A program made the position numbers and the translations under genes. DNA of 26,600 nucleotides from Cytidiella melzeri (taxonomy: Eukaryota > Basidiomycota > Agaricomycetes > Polyporales > Irpicaceae): contig JABYQR010000497.1 in assembly GCA_022592445.1 (NCBI GenBank), positions 1 through 26,600 on the forward strand. Reading direction: 5' to 3'. Positions 1-8,729 of this stretch are shown here, piece after piece (within the stretch, counting starts at the first letter, position 1; each line of letters starts with the position of its first letter). The notes under the pieces are model-generated. The model was not told the origin of the DNA. It saw only the letters and a program-made list of their open reading frames with translations, and did not search any database.

Positions 1-43
1 GTATCAGGGGGACTCGCAGCTGCGGCTGTGTTACGAGTCCTCT

Positions 44-1290
44 TCACAAAACCGCGTTGATTTTGGCAGCCATTTCATCCATTTGCTTTTTCTGGATGTC
101 CAGGATGTCCTTGAGAGCAAAAATTTTAGCATCCTTGTCATTGGATGCGTCTTGCTTCGGCGTAGTAGTGGTCAACGAGGTCAACGAGGTAGCAGCGACT
201 TTTTGTCCCCTAGGAACGCCTTGAAGTTGTTTCAGGCAAACAGCCCCCCAGTGACCGGTACCACCGCAGTGGTTGCAGACCGGGTCATCGGGGTGCTTCG
301 AGTCCCTCTTTTTGTGGTTCTTGGATCCACAAACCGAGCAGCGCTTGCTCATCTCCTTCTTCCATTTCTGGAAGATCTCCTGCTTGCCCAGACCCGCAAA
401 GAGCAAGTCAAAAGAGGCGGAGAAGCGGGACGCGTCGATCTCCATAGCATTGGGATTGCGGAACCCTTGCTGGTGGGACTTGCCGTGTCCCAAAGAACTA
501 TCCACCATGACCTTCCCCGTGCTATTGCGTAGGTCAGCAAGCTGCGCGTCTATGGCCTTGCATTGGTCCTTGAGTGCATCATATGTGGTTGCGCGGGTCT
601 GGAAGTACGAGACACGCTGCAAGTACTCCGTGCTCAAGCTGGACTTGAGGCGATTGAAAAGGTCCTGCTGGCTCCAGCCAGTGCAAGGGGCCCAAGTCTC
701 GAACTCCGAGATGTGGGCGGCGAAGGTCTTGTTGCCCTGCTTCATGCCGGCAACATTGGTCTTGGCCTCCATGACTGCGTCAATAGGCTCAAATTTGGCC
801 TTGAAGGCCTCGATAAACGTGTCCCAGCTAGTTCCAAACGCTGGTTTGCTGCTAGCTCCTCGATGTGAGGACGAGCCCAATCAGCGGCGTCTTCCTGCAT
901 GAAGGACAGGGCGCTTGTGATGAGTTTATGAGGATCAAAGATCCTCGCACCGTTGTTGTCCAATCGGACCTGGCCTTGGGTGTCTTGTTGGAAGAGCACT
1001 TTTCCCTGGTTCTGGGCCCAGACTATGAATGCATGACAGAACAGCCTTGCCTCCGAGGATGTCTTTCCCTTGAATGACACCGGCTTTTCTACAATACTCC
1101 ATTCCCTGGAGCCGTGAGTGGCGGCGGCAGTTGCGGTGGGTTGTACAGCTGCCAGAGCAGCAACTTGATTGGTGAGGTCCACCATTCTCTGTGTAAGGAT
1201 GCCGAACATGTTGAGAATGTCCTGGGCGCTCAAGTTGGCGGCAAAAGCTGGGGCGGGGTCAGGAGCAGCGTTCTGCTGGTTCTGGTCCAT
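44..1290 (-). pseudogene. Gypsy-type gag with zinc knuckle, frameshifted
   Basis: Capsid/nucleocapsid gene of a Ty3/Gypsy retrotransposon. Reading leftward from the ATG at 1290, the N-terminal part (MDQNQQN..., Ala/Pro-rich, then a capsid-like segment with RPHIEEL) stays open to about 860. The homologous frame then continues one register over from about 865 (KPAFGTSWDTFIEAFKAKF) to the stop at 44. The 1247-nt span is one short of a multiple of three, which fits a single 1-nt deletion around 845-870. Near the C-terminus there is a CCHC zinc knuckle (CNHCGGTGHWGAVC) after an extra Cys pair (CSVCGSKNH), then a Lys-rich tail with a likely coiled coil. ORF0 and the LTR lie upstream on the same strand, so this is the 5' half of one element; protease-pol would be off the left edge. 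An internal gag frameshift is decay, not a programmed gag-pol shift. Family call firm; exact indel site uncertain. Confidence 0.85.
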
Positions 1291-1540
1291 GTCTTCCTTA
1301 GTGATAAGACGACGGTTTTCTTCGGAAGGCGGTTGGTAGGTCTCAGTGTAATACTTGTGTTCGATGGCTTCAGTGGGGTCTAACTGATTTAATCAATTAG
1401 GGCACGGTTGGTTTTCACACTCGTAGAATGATCCTTTGTTCGCTCAAAAGTGGTTGTCTATGACTGTTATAGGATCAAAGAGATGGATACAATTATCGCA
1501 AATCAAACGTTCTGAAGACGTGGCGGGCAAAACTTCTGGA

Positions 1541-2320
1541 CTATCTAATCCAGTTGAAGTAGCTACCTCTATTAACTACGTTAAGCTGGGCAAGAAATTT
1601 GCTATAGTTCTTGCGAAGCTGTTTAAACGAGATTTTTCCAATTGCTTTGCAACCCCAGTCTAGGAGTTGCCACTCGCGGTCTGCTGTGACTGGTGCGAGT
1701 TTGTCAAGTCGGTTAAGGAAGCGGTTGACTTTATTGATGAGATGAAGCAAAGCGCGATGGTGGTCGGGGTCTGCGCAATGGAGAAGTTCTTGAAGCTCTG
1801 TAAGAGCCTGTAGTCGGGTGCGGACAGCAGTGAGCTTAGGCTTGAAGATGCCTACAAGGTCAACCGGTGACAACTTTTTAAAGTTGAGGAGCACCGGCTT
1901 TGGTGCTGCAGGAGCGGGAGTGGGCGGGGGAAGCTTAGCGAGCCGCTCAGAGAGAGTCGGCTTGTGGGTTCGCTGCTCAGCTAGAGTGCGAGCACGTCCC
2001 TCGGCTGCACGTTCTCCGTATGCTCGGGCAGAAGCGCGAAGTTGTTGATTTTCCTCGTAAGAGGGGACAGTGAGGGTGATGCCTTTGACAGGCGGCTTCT
2101 TTGACACATACTTCGCGACGTTGACGAGGTCTTTGTCAGACCAGTGATGAGGTTGACCGCTCTTACGCTTGGCAGCAAGAGCGTTGAGGAAAGATGTTGG
2201 AAGGCACCTCTTGAGCTGAGGCTCAGTGGTAGTGAGGTCCTTGTTGAAACGGGGGCGGGTGTCTTTAGGCACTAAACAACGCGTAGAGGGTAGAAACGGA
2301 CGACGTAAGTAGTAGCTCAA
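1541..2320 (-). CDS. ORF0, extra Gypsy ORF upstream of gag (copy 1)
   Basis: Open frame of about 260 codons between the LTR and gag of the same minus-strand Gypsy element. I do not recognise a domain. It is basic, with a Pro/Ala-rich central stretch and a C-terminal half containing PKPVLLNFKKLSPVDLVGIF, then KPKLTAV and a Leu-rich, probably helical segment. A diverged homologue lies at 10933-11526, where PKPVLLNF/GIFKPKLTAV corresponds to AKPILIDF/GIFTPKLTAM, so the frame is a conserved element protein. No ATG fits the start. Both copies share TTAG followed by TGCC-(A/T)-AAA at the 5' end of the homology (exon edge about 2271 here). That suggests a 3' splice site, with the initiator on a short upstream exon. 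Stop at 1541, about 250 bp before gag. Function unknown; it could be an accessory protein or an N-terminal part of a spliced Gag. Confidence 0.6.
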   Translation of the reverse strand: MSYYLRRPFLPSTRCLVPKDTRPRFNKDLTTTEPQLKRCLPTSFLNALAAKRKSGQPHHWSDKDLVNVAKYVSKKPPVKGITLTVPSYEENQQLRASARAYGERAAEGRARTLAEQRTHKPTLSERLAKLPPPTPAPAAPKPVLLNFKKLSPVDLVGIFKPKLTAVRTRLQALTELQELLHCADPDHHRALLHLINKVNRFLNRLDKLAPVTADREWQLLDWGCKAIGKISFKQLRKNYSKFLAQLNVVNRGSYFNWIR

Positions 2321-2418
2321 TGGTATGGAAAGACCGGAGAAGTACTCGTCAAACAGGAATTAACTTTTTTAAACGGTGGGAATGGGGAACCCAGGGTTTC
2401 ACAATGATCTCAACCTAA

Positions 2419-3174
2419 TGTCACGGAGATGGAGCTCGACGTAGCAACTAGGGACACAGAGTGGAAGATGACGACGAGGTGGTGGCAGGCATATAGCGCA
2501 ATGCTCTCACCAACTATAAACCTTATACAGGTATCTAGCCCAGTAAAGACCAAGTTAGTATTGGGTACTACTAGCTATGTAGTACAGGAGGGGTTTGCTT
2601 ACCTAGCCCAGTAAAGACCAAGAGGTCGAGATGGGGGCTAGGAGCGTACATGTAGCTGCTTATATAGACCTCAGGGACCTGCGCACAGACTATGTTAAGG
2701 GAAGGCTTTGCAAGAAGCCGTGTGAACGAAGAACAATAGAACTACCTAAAGGAGAACAATAGCTATTGTCTAGACCTTGCCAAGAACTCTACTGGTGAGA
2801 GAATCTACCTAAAGAAGACCAACTATTGTATTCTATTCCCACACCTGTGAGAACATCCTTCCATAAAGAGAGCAATAGGGAAAGAACAATAAGGAGCCCA
2901 TGTGGATGGTATCTATGACGTCAAACCCTAGCTATGGGCTGAGCCATGTGCTTGTAGCCATGTGGTCTTACTTAAGCTAAGTCACATGCCAGTGTGACGT
3001 AGTAGCAAGTAATGTGACCGTGTGGAGCATCTAAGCCACGTGATACGTGCGCTTAATAGACGTGCAAAGGAGTTTATGCAGAGAAGGTTGCAACTGAGCT
3101 GCAGCCCGGAGTTTTACAGATAAAAACAAGAGGTAAATTGCGAAAATTAAGGGCTAGTCAGGCCATCCATGACA
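2419..3174 (-). repeat. Gypsy 5' LTR, family 1 (756 bp)
   Basis: On the minus strand the LTR begins TGTCATGGATGG (3174) and ends CTCCGTGACA (2419), giving TGTCA/TGACA inverted ends. It matches the plus-strand solo LTR at 18799-19487 along its whole length, in inverted orientation. It contains a TATA-like TATATAAG (minus, near 2660), a TGACGTCA palindrome at 2916-2923 and a CACGTG-containing segment near 3038. It is 67 bp longer than the solo copy, mainly through a 20-bp duplication flanking a hairpin-bearing insert (2535-2622). It is immediately followed (minus) by TTAGGTTGAGAT, which resembles the sequence after the LTR at 11700 (TTAGGTCAAGAT). I see no canonical TGG-type tRNA primer site. 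The base pairs outside the 5' end are CAGGA on the plus strand (3175-3179); the partner duplication would lie off the left edge. Confidence 0.85.
2535..2622. repeat. 20-bp direct repeat flanking hairpin insert
   Basis: The 20-mer starting CTAGCCCAGT occurs exactly at 2535-2554 and 2603-2622. The 48 bp between includes a perfect 7-bp inverted repeat, GTACTAC (2565-2571) and GTAGTAC (2579-2585), with a 7-base loop. The related solo LTR has only one copy of the 20-mer and no insert, so this is a secondary insertion or duplication in this LTR. Confidence 0.75.
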
Positions 3175-3326
3175 CAGGACATACCCCTTGCCACAAAAAA
3201 AAAGGTCACGTGACTGTGTGAAACAAATAAAGCGCGCAAACGCTTCGCTGGCACCCGTCTTGCAGTGCCATCCATAGTTGCTCGCCCTTGATTCTCTACC
3301 TCTTTTATTACATTTCAGCAGCAATC
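3175..3326 (+). promoter_or_regulatory. Upstream region with GTCACGTGAC palindrome
   Basis: The 150 bp between the LTR edge and the ATG of the next gene hold a perfect 10-bp palindrome, GTCACGTGAC, at 3205-3214. Its CACGTG core is the usual site for bHLH factors of the Cbf1/Pho4/USF type. A pyrimidine-rich leader (TTGATTCTCTACCTC) runs into the start codon, as is common at basidiomycete transcription starts. It is probably what is left of the promoter of the broken gene at 3327; the LTR insertion removed or displaced anything further upstream. No TATA box is evident. Confidence 0.4.
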
Positions 3327-5013
3327 ATGTCCTCAGCACCTGTCTCTGACAACCATCCTGATTCTGACCTGGAGAGCAAAAACCGTTGGCATTACGATGA
3401 CAAGTCTTCTGAAGGCAGTGATCCATCCAATGAAGAGGACATTGAGAGTGTTGTGCGGCCCAGTGTGAAGTGGTGCCGCCCTGTGTTCCTGGAAACTTTT
3501 TACAATGCGTATCCACGCTACCATGAGGGCAAAGGCAAGAAGAAGACCAGGGTGGTCTCAGAAACTGCCGAGCTGCTTTGGGAAATTGCAACGAAGCATA
3601 AGCTTCATGTGCCTGAGCTGCTTGAGACTGTGAGTGTTGCTCCCACACGATTCCAATACCAGCTTCTCACCTATTTTGTATTCTGTCTGTAGAAAGTGCG
3701 CAACTAGTTGAATAACGAGAAGGCAAAACGCGCCCGGGCCCAAGGTGTTTTGTCTGTTCCAAGGGTGAAGAACACCAAGCACGAGGACAGAGGACGAAAG
3801 CTCACTGAGCGTGATGCTGTTACAAAGGTGTTCAAGGAGCCAATTGCGCAGATCATGCGGGACATGAGGGGTGCCGAGAGGAAGAAGGCCATCAAAGGCA
3901 AAGGGAGGGCTATGGAGAAAGGTCCGCGCAAGGGAGAGAAACACAAGGGAGAGGGCAAGAATGAGGACAAGAACGAGGATGAGGATGAGGATGGGGACAA
4001 GAGCAAGAGCAAGGGTGAGGGCAAGGGCAAGGGCAGGTCTGGTACACCCGCCCACCTGCTACTTGGGTATTGACAAAAGGCCATCACGGAGTTCATGGCC
4101 GGAATAACTGAGGAGCAACAGGAACATGCCCAGGCTTTTCAAACAAAGGTCAACAGCAAAGGCCAAACTGAACCTCTTACTTCGTACGTCCTGTATTACT
4201 ATTGCAGGCCTGTAGGCTCTAGACTGAGGTTGGAATGTTGCTGCCAGTTCTGAAATTGACACGTTGGCAAAGAAAGTGCAAAATTTTGCATTGGCAACAA
4301 AGTGCGTGTATGGAGCCCACATTGTCGTCATGGCGGCCTTCCAGACAGAGGACAAAGACATTGGAGCCACTCAATGAGTACAATACTATCAGCATATCCA
4401 TCCACTCATCTTGTTCTTCTGTAGGTATGAGGTGCCTCTACCATTTGGCCAACCTTTCGTTTTGGACCCGTCGTTTCAAAGAGCCTATAGCAAGTTCAAA
4501 ATCTTTGGGCAATCTTCACTTGGTATGCAGTATAGACTGATGTTTAATCTCATTTGCTCACTTGCTACACATTAGCTGTTGATGAAAACCTTTGGCTCAA
4601 AAACAAAAAGGATAAAATCCATCGTGCGGTTGATGCAGATGGGACCGGTTTGAAATGGTACTTCCCCGCAAACAAAGCCGGCTGGCCTGCCGTTCCTGAC
4701 CAGTGGCCGGAGGGAATGTCATTGGTGAATATGAAGGATGTCGTCCGATGCTTTCTCGCAATCCAATATTGTAAGTCTCTCATACATGCTGTTCAGCAGG
4801 TATCTGAATTAAACCTGCTGTTTCTTAGGCCTGGTCTCCGGAAATCCCAACACAAGTGTGCCGTTTACCGAGATTGTTGCAGATGGGAATGCCTACATTC
4901 ACACCAGGTTTCTACCTTCCAAAATTCATTTCTGTGACCCATCCAAAATGAAAGAAATTGACATCAACCCCATGTTATCTCAGTGGAGGAGCAGAGTGGA
5001 GCGTAACCGCTGA
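3327..5013 (+). pseudogene. Six-exon gene of unknown function, four stops
   Basis: Exons as I read them: 3327-3629, 3693-4148, 4216-4377, about 4432-4522, 4576-4770, 4829-5013. Introns 1, 2, 4 and 5 are 53-67 bp with GT-AG ends; the third junction is uncertain. The start MSSAPVSDNH opens an acidic leader. Next comes a segment with WCRPVFLETFYNAYP, then KVRN-stop-LNNEKAKRARAQG, a Lys/Glu/Asp low-complexity stretch (about 3880-4040), EIDTLAKKVQNFALATK, and a C-terminal part with KWYFPANKAGWPAVPDQWP. In-frame stops: TAG 3705-3707, TGA 4071-4073, TGA 4225-4227, TGA 4375-4377. Each can be a Trp or Arg codon after one G-to-A or C-to-T change. The final TGA (5011-5013) overlaps the edge of the next mobile element, so the true C-terminus may be lost. 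I do not recognise the family; the charged, nuclear-protein-like composition is the only hint. Confidence 0.6.
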
Positions 5014-5283
5014 AACACTGTGATACGCTCCAAAGCTAATTACAACCCCAAAGACAACACTACCAACCACAAAGTGGCAATAGGAGTGTAAGGGCGTGGG
5101 AGCGCTGTAGTGCGAAAGTGTGCGAGGTGGTCTTTAGAGTCCTAGTTTACCTGTGCTGTAAGGAGCGACAAGGTTTGTGATAATAAAGATTTCATATAAA
5201 TTAAGCTAGGAGGGCAAAGTACCACGTGTATTGCGGGAAAAAGGGTGGGCGGCACGGTGAAAGCGAAAGAGGCTTAGTGCAAA

Positions 5284-5351
5284 CTCAAAGTGGACGCGCG
5301 CGAGACGCCGAAGCTCAAAGTGGACGCGCGCGAGACGCCGAATCTCAAAGT
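5284..5351. repeat. 30-bp tandem duplication, CG-rich
   Basis: A 30-bp unit starting CTCAAAGTGGACGCGCGCG occurs at 5284-5313 and 5314-5343, nearly identical, followed by a third partial unit (CTCAAAGT). It lies in the 3' noncoding part of the outer element copy; copy A has no equivalent duplication that I can see, so it arose after the copies diverged. Confidence 0.8.
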
Positions 5352-6052
5352 AAAGACGGCATGCAGAAAGTTGCGAACAGTAAATGCAAACTCAGTACAA
5401 ATCCCAAACACAACACGCGGTTGCTAATGGAGACAAAGGTGGTTGCTGTAAAACACAGTCGCAGTGAAAGTAAACGCAGTAAGCTTGACGCAGTGAAGAT
5501 GAAACGCAGACACAGTGACACAGTAAGATAACACAGTTAAGACTAGATGCAATGCAATGAAACTAAACAAGTCGCAGATGAAGGGTGAACTAATGGGACA
5601 CAAAACACCGCGTAAGGCTAAGCAAGAACAAAGTCATTTTGACTCAATCAACTGGTCGTGGGAGCAATTGTGAAGAACAACTCCTCCCAAGCGGTGATGG
5701 GTGTTACAGGTGAAACTGTGACCAACAATGACGTTGTCAGAGCTTGTGAGATTGAACTGGATAAGTTCGCACTCGTGGTTATTGCCTTTGAAGTCTGGCG
5801 AGAGCCAACAATCTGGATGCGGCGCGAGCAGGCAGTCGCAGTTGAGCGGAACAAAAGGTCCGGAGCGCAGGGGAATTGGGTGATTGCTCTGAGTGTTGCA
5901 ATAAGGGTAATTGTCAAGCAAGTCCGCAACCGAGGCAACGGACAACGCTGGCGAAGGGGATTTGGGGGTGGATCTCTCAGGGGAGACAGTAGGCACTACT
6001 GAGGGTTCAGGCGGAGGCGTAGGCGCGGGGATAGGCGCGGGGATGATAGGGT

Positions 6053-6060
6053 AGCGGTGA
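6053..6060. repeat. AGCGGTGA, left flank of copy A (paired with 7879-7886)
   Basis: The same 8 bp AGCGGTGA occurs at 6053-6060 and 7879-7886, directly bordering copy A. Counting it once rejoins the outer copy without a gap and keeps the reading frame. An 8-bp target duplication is known for hAT-type and for KDZ (Kyakuja-Dileera-Zisupton) DNA transposons. However, AGCGGT also follows the 3' end of the outer copy (5006-5011) and TGA precedes its 5' end, so part of these 8 bp may belong to the element. The exact boundary is therefore ambiguous. Confidence 0.6.
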
Positions 6061-6616
6061 TACGCCCGGAAATCGGCTAGGCGCGGAGACCCGGCAGCAG
6101 CCCGCCATTTGCGCGGCCCGCGTCATCCTGAGCGGCAAGTTCCTCCACTTTCCCAGTTCACCGAGGTCACGAGGGGTCCGCCGAGGATCCGAGGACTTGA
6201 CAAGGAGCAGCAACGCGCCGGAAACATCCGAGGCCGAGGAATCGCACCAAACTCTGACTCACAGACACGCCCCTTTTGCATCGGAGCATGGGCCGGCCAG
6301 CCACCAAGTGTTTTGGACGCGGGTCGGACCAACGGTAGAAGAAACTTGACTCGCAAACCCCGTTTCAGGAAGACTCCTATTACACCACGCTGTGCAACTC
6401 CTGGACGGCGCCTCATCACCTGCTCGCGCCGGGTGGCGCCTCTTCAGCGCAAGGGCGCGCGCCGCTACTCCGTGTTGACCAATGCTGTGTCCTGCCGGGC
6501 GTCGACTTGCTGGGCATTTTGCCTCCGCAGACGGAAGTATTCTGCCACCCCGTTTCCTCGCTCTCACGTTTGGGCTTAGGACATAGAAGGAAAGGTTTAG
6601 GAGAGGGTCTTTAGGA

Positions 6617-6626
6617 TATATATAAA
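6617..6626 (+). promoter_or_regulatory. TATA box of copy A
   Basis: TATATATAAA lies about 150 bp before the ATG at 6775 and just before the region shared by both element copies (GGTGTTGT...ACTGCGTAAAAATCAATCAATCC). The outer copy has the equivalent TATATAG on the minus strand (8149-8155) at the same distance from its ATG. That points to an RNA polymerase II promoter within the element. Confidence 0.6.
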
Positions 6627-6774
6627 GGTGTTGTTTGTACTGCGTAAAAATCAATCAATCCCCACCCCAGTTTCCAGAGTTCACTTTACGCTTTGCGTTC
6701 GCGTCGAGGGAGTCTCTTCGCGCCCATAGCTGTAGCTTCTTCTGCGTCGTCTCACTGCAACTTCTTCCACGTTT

Positions 6775-7395
6775 ATGTCCGCTGCGTCTACCAACAACAA
6801 CCCACCTTGAGTCTGCCGTTAATGTCCCACTGTTCCCCACTTACCCGACAGTCGCTGCCCTTACCGCCCGCGCGAGGTTCTACGCCGTTAGCCCATCATC
6901 CCCGCGCCCACGCCGCCGCCAGAACCCTCAGCAGCGCCTACGGTCTCCCCTGAGAGATCAACTCCTAAATCACCCTCGCCAGCGTCGTCCATTGCCTCCG
7001 TCGCGGACTCGCTTGATAACTGCTCCTATTGCGACACTCAGAGCGACCACCCAATTCCCCTACGTTCAGGACCTTTCGTCCCGCTTGACTGCGATCGCCC
7101 GCGCGCGCCGCACCCAGATTGCTGGCTATCTCCAGACTTTGAAGGCGAGGATCACGAGTGCAAACTAGTGCAGTTCAATCTTACCAGCTCTACCAACGTC
7201 GTCGTTGGCCACGCATTCGCCTGTAATACGCATCGCCGCTCAGGAGGTGTTGTTCTACACTACCGCCCCCGCGCGCAGTCTGTCGAGTCCAATTGCCGGC
7301 AATCTCACATAGTCTTCCGCTGCGACCCGCGCGCCATTAGTTTATCTTTCTCTTACGTTTCCTTTCGGCTTCGTTATACTGCGTTTGCTTTTTAA
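6775..7395 (+). pseudogene. Copy A version of the Cys/His/Pro-rich ORF
   Basis: Starts MSAASTNNNPP, collinear with the outer copy's ORF. It is interrupted by TGA 6808-6810, TAA 6820-6822 and TAG 6889-6891, then open to TAA at 7393. The outer copy has Cys, Tyr and Tyr codons at those three places, and the changes are transversions. From 6892 the frame is well conserved (TVSPERSTPKSPSPA, SGPFVPLDCD, APHPDCWLSPDFEG, QFNLTSS, GGVVLH). In SGPFVPLxCD five of ten codons differ synonymously and one non-synonymously; in APHPDCWLSPDF five of twelve differ synonymously and none otherwise. The C-terminus departs from the outer copy after VVLH and is longer. A spliced form that skips the stops (GT near 6811, AG at 6890-6891) is possible but would not remove the first TGA. 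Confidence 0.6.
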
Positions 7396-7878
7396 CTGCG
7401 TTACTTTACTGCGTTACTGCGTTGCGTTTCACCTTCACTGTGTCGAGCTTACTGCGTTCACTTTCACTGCACCCGCGTTTTACAGCGACTACTTCATCTT
7501 CACCAGCGACCGCGTTTTGTGTTCGAGATTCATATTGCGCCTGCGTTTATCTTCTGCGTCTCTCCACGCGCCGTTTTCCTACAAGTCGCGACATCTCCCG
7601 CGCGTTCTCTTGGAGCCGCGCTATAACTCTTTCGCTTTCACCGCGCCGACTTGCCTTTTACCCGCGATACGCGTGGTAGTTGCCCACCTAGCTCCCTGCG
7701 CATACACTTTATCATAAACCTTGTCGCTCTTTTAGCACAAGTAAAACTAGGACTCTAAGACCACCTCGCACACTTAGACACTTCCGCGCTTCCACACCTT
7801 TACACATCTATTGCCACTTTGTGGGTGGTTGTGTTGTCTTTAAGGTAGTTCTTAGTTTGAAGCGTGACTCAGTGTCTC

Positions 7879-8729
7879 AGCGGTGAAGGAAATCATGTTG
7901 CGGGTGGTAAGGAAAGCGACTGTCTGGCAAGTGTGTAACGGTTGGACAATAGCGGCAAACACAAGGCGGGTTGTGAATTGTAGGTGCAGTGGACATAAAC
8001 GGAGAAGAGAACACAATAGAGCAACACAGGAGATGCTACAGTTTGTTGACGCGAAGAGACTCCCTCAACATGAGCGCAAAGTGTAAAGAAAACTCTGAGA
8101 GGTGAGGGGGATTGATTGATTTTCTACGCAGTACCGACAACACCTTTCTATATACCTAAGCCCATCTCCTAAACCTTTCTGTCTTTGTCCTAATCCCAAA
8201 CACAAGAGCGGGAAACCAGTGCGCCAGAGTACTTCCGCCAATGGAGGCAAAGCCATCAGCAAATCAGCGCTTGGCAGGACACAGCGTTGGTCGAGGCAGA
8301 GAACCAACGTGCGCCTTTACAACTGAAAGTGTGCCAACTGTTGCGAGCAGGTGATGCGGCGCTTTCCAGGAGTTGCACAGTGTGGCGTGATAGGAGCCTC
8401 CATGAGACGTGTTCCGCAAGTCAAATTTCTTCTAACGTTGGTGTGACCCGCATCCAAAACACTTGGTGGCTGGCCGGCCCATACTCTGATGCGAAGAGCA
8501 TGTGTTTGCGAGGTAGAGACCAGTGCAAGTTCCTGGCCTCAGATGTTTCCGGCGGGTCACTGCCCCTTGACAAGTCCTCAGATCCTTGGCAAACACCTCG
8601 TGACCTCGGTGAACCTCTCGTACCTGCGGCGCTGGGAAAGTGGGGGATTTGCCACCCAGGAGGACGCAGACTGTGCAAATGGCTGGATGCTGCCGTGTCT
8701 TGGCGCCTAGCCGTTTTCTGGGCGTATCA
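7879..8729 (-). mobile_element. Outer copy of 1.8-kb element, 5' part
   Basis: Minus-strand copy of the promoter half of the element. It begins TGATACGCCCAGAAAACGGC at 8729 and matches copy A through its CG-rich upstream region, TATA box and leader to the start codon (7996) and first 37 codons. It ends at the insertion point of copy A. Together with 5012-6060 it makes one element of about 1.89 kb. Outside its 5' end (plus 8730 on, TTCTCCCCCCAAC) the sequence does not match the flank at 5006, so no clean target duplication of the outer copy is visible. One flank was probably lost or rearranged. Several open frames across this segment on either strand are incidental. Confidence 0.75.

Larger units (their letters stand above)
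5012..6060 (-). mobile_element. Outer copy of 1.8-kb element, 3' part
   Basis: Minus-strand copy of the element seen complete at 6061-7878. It covers the 3' part of the coding frame (down to 5634) and the 3' noncoding region. Matching landmarks in opposite orientation include the motif before the 3' end (GGAGCGTATCACAGTGTTTC here, AAGCGTGACTCAGTGTCTC in copy A) and a segment reading CACCTCGCACACTT near 5125 and 7765. Homology to copy A reaches AGCGGT (5006-5011 on this strand), just inside the end of the upstream pseudogene. The 5' part of this same copy lies at 7879-8729; copy A separates them. No transposase or reverse transcriptase is visible, so the class is unknown. Confidence 0.75.
6061..7878 (+). 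mobile_element. Inner copy (A) of 1.8-kb element, class unknown
   Basis: Complete copy, starting TACGCCCGGAAATCGGC and ending CTCAGTGTCTC, inserted head-on into the reverse-oriented outer copy. About 550 bp of GC- and CpG-rich sequence precede a TATA box (6617) and a leader. Next come a coding frame starting at ATG 6775 and a 3' region with many ACTGCGTT microrepeats (7375-7460). The ends carry related motifs in opposite orientation: TGATACGCCC at the 5' end, and in the outer copy GAGCGTATCA (reverse complement TGATACGCTC) just inside the 3' end. The promoter-plus-ORF layout with a TG start could also fit a very long solo LTR (TGATACG...GTGTCTCA with 4-bp duplication GCGG). I cannot decide between a DNA-transposon derivative and an LTR. 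Confidence 0.7.
5634..7996 (-). pseudogene. Element Cys/His/Pro-rich ORF, split by copy A
   Basis: ATG at 7996-7994, frame open leftward to 7887, resumes at 6052 and stops with TGA at 5636-5634. Joining the two parts across the 8 bp AGCGGTGA counted once gives 537 nt, 178 codons plus stop, with no internal stop. The N-terminus has a CVCRYC cysteine cluster. A Pro-rich linker (PIIPAPIPAPTPPPEP) and a Ser/Pro segment (TVSPERSTPKSPSPA) follow. The C-terminal half is Cys/His-rich: YPYC, HPIPLRSGPFVPLNCDC, APHPDCWLSPDF, HEC, and CNTHHRLGGVVLH. That spacing suggests metal binding, but I match it to no known domain. Copy A carries the same frame with mostly synonymous differences, so the protein was under selection. 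It is now inactivated by the 1.8-kb insertion in its coding sequence. Possible roles are transposition protein, regulator or captured host gene; none can be chosen from sequence alone. Confidence 0.7.

Noticed and set aside
83..1383. Plus-strand open frames opposite gag (up to 209 codons)
   Set aside because: They are antisense to the Gypsy gag and show no motif; the minus strand carries the zinc knuckle and homology.
3325..4096. Minus-strand frames of 107-165 codons rich in Leu/Ser/Pro
   Set aside because: They mirror the Lys/Glu/Asp-rich coding repeat of the plus-strand pseudogene; composition alone keeps them open.
6053..7886. Helitron explanation for the 1.8-kb element
   Set aside because: No TC start or CTRR end with adjacent hairpin at the observed boundaries, and the flanks are not an A/T insertion site.
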